From contig NZ_DATCTF010000012.1 in the NCBI RefSeq assembly GCF_036568125.1, positions 124,001 through 188,000 on the forward strand: 64,000 nucleotides of DNA, written 5' to 3'. The translations under genes and the position numbers were made by a program. Below, piece after piece: positions 62,275-64,000 of this stretch (position 1 is the first letter of the stretch; each line of letters starts with the position of its first letter). A model generated the notes under the pieces. That model worked only from the letters and a program-made list of their open reading frames with translations, had not been told where the DNA came from and made no database searches. Source of the stretch: Magnetovibrio sp. GTDB taxonomy: Bacteria; Pseudomonadota; Alphaproteobacteria; Rhodospirillales; Magnetovibrionaceae.

Positions 62275-63168
62275 TCACGCCTTCATCCCTTCCACCGCCA
62301 GCACCGCTTGCAGGCCGGATTTGTAGTCGGGATAGTCCAGCACCACGCCCAGTTCGTCCTTGATTTTGTCATTCATCACCAAGCGATTGTCGGCCCAAAA
62401 GGTTTGCGCCATGGGCGACATGGTTTTCACCGCTTCTTCATAGGGAATTTCATCTGGCACCGGCGCACCCAGCAGCTCGCAGGCGTACTTGATGACATCG
62501 CTGGGCTGGGCCGGGTCGTCGTCGCAGACGTTGTAGATGCCGCCCGGATTGGGCCTGGCCATCGACGCCTTCAAGACCTGAGCGATGTCGGCGACGTGGA
62601 TGCGTGAAAACAAATGCCCCGGCTGAGAGATGCGCTGGGCGCGACCCGCGCGGACCTTATCGAGGGGGCTGCGTCCCGGTCCGTAAATGCCCGCCAGGCG
62701 AAACACGTGCAGCGGCAAACGGCTGCGCACCGCGAGGTTCTGCCAACGGGTTTCGGCCAGACCGCGAAAGCGCGAACGTTCCTGGGTCGGCAACAGCCGG
62801 GACGTTTCGTTGACCGGCTTGCCGCCGGTGTCGCCGTAAACCCCGACCGTGGACAGGTAGCCCAGCCATTCGATAATGCCGCCTTGATGTTGGGCATGGC
62901 GCGCCAGATCGTCGCCGTGCAGATCCAGCACCGGATCACCTGCCGCATCCGGCGGCACCGACAGCAACACATGGGTAACGTCGGCGAACAGTTTGTCGAA
63001 ATTTTCCAAGGGGTGGTTGCGATCGAACACCAGCGCGCCCGCGCCGCCATCATCGCCGGGGCGATGGGTGCCGGTGACGCGCCAACCTTGGCGTTGCAGA
63101 TCTAGGGCCAGCCAGCTGGCGCTGTAGCCGAGGCCGAAACAAAACAGATGGGGCGTTTTTTGGGTCAT
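62275..63168 (-). CDS. SDR-family NAD(P)-dependent protein (YeeZ-like)
   Basis: The 297-residue protein starts HLFCFGLGYSASWLALDLQRQGWRVTGTHR, a Rossmann nucleotide-binding motif. It contains LSTVGVYGDTGGKPVNE, FRLAGIYGPGRSPLDKVRAG and IYNVCDDDPAQPSDVIKYACELLG, as in extended-type SDR/YeeZ epimerase-like proteins. The reaction is unknown. ATG 63168 is used. A much longer frame running to 63966 is the antisense of the next gene. Confidence 0.87.
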   Translation of the reverse strand: MTQKTPHLFCFGLGYSASWLALDLQRQGWRVTGTHRPGDDGGAGALVFDRNHPLENFDKLFADVTHVLLSVPPDAAGDPVLDLHGDDLARHAQHQGGIIEWLGYLSTVGVYGDTGGKPVNETSRLLPTQERSRFRGLAETRWQNLAVRSRLPLHVFRLAGIYGPGRSPLDKVRAGRAQRISQPGHLFSRIHVADIAQVLKASMARPNPGGIYNVCDDDPAQPSDVIKYACELLGAPVPDEIPYEEAVKTMSPMAQTFWADNRLVMNDKIKDELGVVLDYPDYKSGLQAVLAVEGMKA

Positions 63169-63219
63169 GAAATTTTGCCATGCTTGCTTTTTGGTGAGCG
63201 CGCGGCAACTGTAGCCACC

Positions 63220-63990
63220 ATGATGCGCACAACACAAGCCACAACCCTGCTCGGCGTCGGCGCGACGATGTTCATGCTTGCCATCGGCGCCGCGCATGGC
63301 GAAACCACCGCCGAGGCGCAAAACCGTTATCACGCCTGCATGGGCAAAGCGAAAGTCAGCCCCGAGGCGGCATTCGACGACGCCACCCAATGGGAAGGGC
63401 TGGGCGGGGGTTTGCCCGCACGACATTGCGCCTTGGCCGCCTTGATGGAAATCGGCCACTACGGCGAGGCTGCGCAAGGGCTGGAAAAGCTCGCCGACGC
63501 GGTCCATGCCGGTGCGGCCTTCAAGGCGCAAGTTTTGGTGCAAAGCGCGCGCGCGTGGGTGGCTGCGGGCGATCCAAAACGCGCCGCCGCCGTGGCGGAT
63601 ACAGCGCTGAACCTGGCCCCCAACGACACCCATGCGTTTCTCATCCGCGCCCAGGCCCTGGCCTTGCAAGGCGCCTATTGGGAAGCCGCTGACGACCTCA
63701 GCCGGGTGATTTATTCCGATCCCGAAAACGTCGAAGCGTTGGTGATGCGCGGCGCGGCGTATCGTCAGTTGGACGCCCTGGATCTGGCGCTCGACGACTT
63801 GAACCGCGCCTTGGCGTTGAACCCCAACCACCCCGAAGGGCTGCTGGAACGGGGCATCGTGCACCGTCTGTCCTTGCGCAAAAGCGCGGCGCGAACCGAC
63901 TGGAACCGGGTGATCGAACACGCCCCCTCGTCGCAAGCGGCAGAGGCCGCCGGCGCCAATCTGCACGCCCTGGATTCGGGTGTCGAGTAA
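63220..63990 (+). CDS. Secreted TPR-repeat protein
   Basis: The 256-residue protein has a signal peptide (MMRTTQATTLLGVGATMFMLAIGAAHG) and tetratricopeptide repeats: ALNLAPNDTHAFLIRAQALALQGAYWEAADDLSRVI, then DPENVEALVMRGAAYRQLDALDLALDDLNRALALNPNHPEGLLERGIVHRL. Such scaffolds mediate protein contacts in the periplasm. ATG 63220 or 63223 fit. It diverges from the SDR gene across 51 bp. Confidence 0.85.
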   Translation: MMRTTQATTLLGVGATMFMLAIGAAHGETTAEAQNRYHACMGKAKVSPEAAFDDATQWEGLGGGLPARHCALAALMEIGHYGEAAQGLEKLADAVHAGAAFKAQVLVQSARAWVAAGDPKRAAAVADTALNLAPNDTHAFLIRAQALALQGAYWEAADDLSRVIYSDPENVEALVMRGAAYRQLDALDLALDDLNRALALNPNHPEGLLERGIVHRLSLRKSAARTDWNRVIEHAPSSQAAEAAGANLHALDSGVE

Positions 63991-64000
63991 TCGGCCTGGA

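Noticed and set aside
62275-63966. A 563-codon minus-strand protein at the right end
   Set aside because: Only the part from 63168 down is an SDR-family protein; the N-terminal half is antisense to the TPR gene.
1-64000. CRISPR arrays, insertion sequences, prophage or toxin-antitoxin modules
   Set aside because: No repeat-spacer pattern, transposase, integrase, phage structural gene or recognisable toxin-antitoxin pair was found on either strand.

Overview
The window is bacterial chromosomal DNA, GC-rich and densely coded. Gene content points to an alphaproteobacterium, probably an aquatic member of the Rhodospirillales in the broad sense. Supporting features are a CarD regulator, a 7Fe-type FdxA ferredoxin, a SUV3-like helicase next to an S4 protein, an alpha-type CheZ, a thrS-infC / rpmI-rplT-pheS-pheT translation cluster, and many ABC transporters with long solute-binding proteins. 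I see no insertion sequence, phage gene, CRISPR array or rRNA. One tRNA is present, tRNA-Arg(CCT). The genus is inference and cannot be settled from this sequence alone.

Layout, part 1 (0-12.3 kb): Sel1-repeat protein, DUF3012 lipoprotein, htpG, ribosome-hibernation factor, pcm, SUV3-like helicase with an S4 protein, two tandem hemerythrin-like proteins, TerC-TerB, fdxA, and carD with a 0.5-kb non-coding leader. 12.3-16.3 kb: M48 lipoprotein protease, secreted nuclease-like protein, proline iminopeptidase and a PagL-type lipid A deacylase. 16.4-21.8 kb: a TetR regulator with a near-perfect 35-bp operator, co-transcribed with an RND/MMPL transporter, a LolA-like periplasmic carrier and a DUF1302 outer-membrane protein. 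Together these look like a complete envelope-spanning lipophile-transport system.

Layout, part 2 (22-31.8 kb): an Fbp-like ABC transporter (binding protein, fused double permease, ATPase). It sits downstream of a PgtABC-like signalling operon made of a second, paralogous binding protein, a membrane histidine kinase and an NtrC-type regulator. A textbook sigma-54 promoter and an upstream inverted repeat lie between the two blocks, and a phosphoglycerate-mutase-like phosphatase gene diverges at the far end. 32-39.2 kb: a THUMP RNA methyltransferase, a small zinc-ribbon protein and a branched-chain-amino-acid-type ABC transporter ending in an arylformamidase-like hydrolase. 39.4-47.3 kb: TerB-like protein, hypothetical secreted protein, MscS-type channel with ZntB-like transporter, SH3 protein, and a split PAS + methyl-accepting protein pair likely to act in aerotaxis or energy taxis.

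Layout, part 3 (47.6-58.4 kb): the translation cluster thrS-infC ... rpmI-rplT-pheS-pheT. It is split by about 4 kb carrying cheZ, oxyR and a divergent rubrerythrin-rubredoxin-reductase operon for peroxide removal. infC appears to start at an AUC codon. 58.5-64 kb: two glycosyltransferases, an alpha/beta hydrolase coupled to a beta-carbonic anhydrase, an SDR-family protein and a TPR protein.

The best candidates for a less-described system are the TetR/RND/LolA-like/DUF1302 operon, the dual-binding-protein two-component/sigma-54 transporter locus, and the tandem hemerythrin proteins with a conserved C-terminal extension. Each is assembled from known families; the particular combinations are what deserve a second look.
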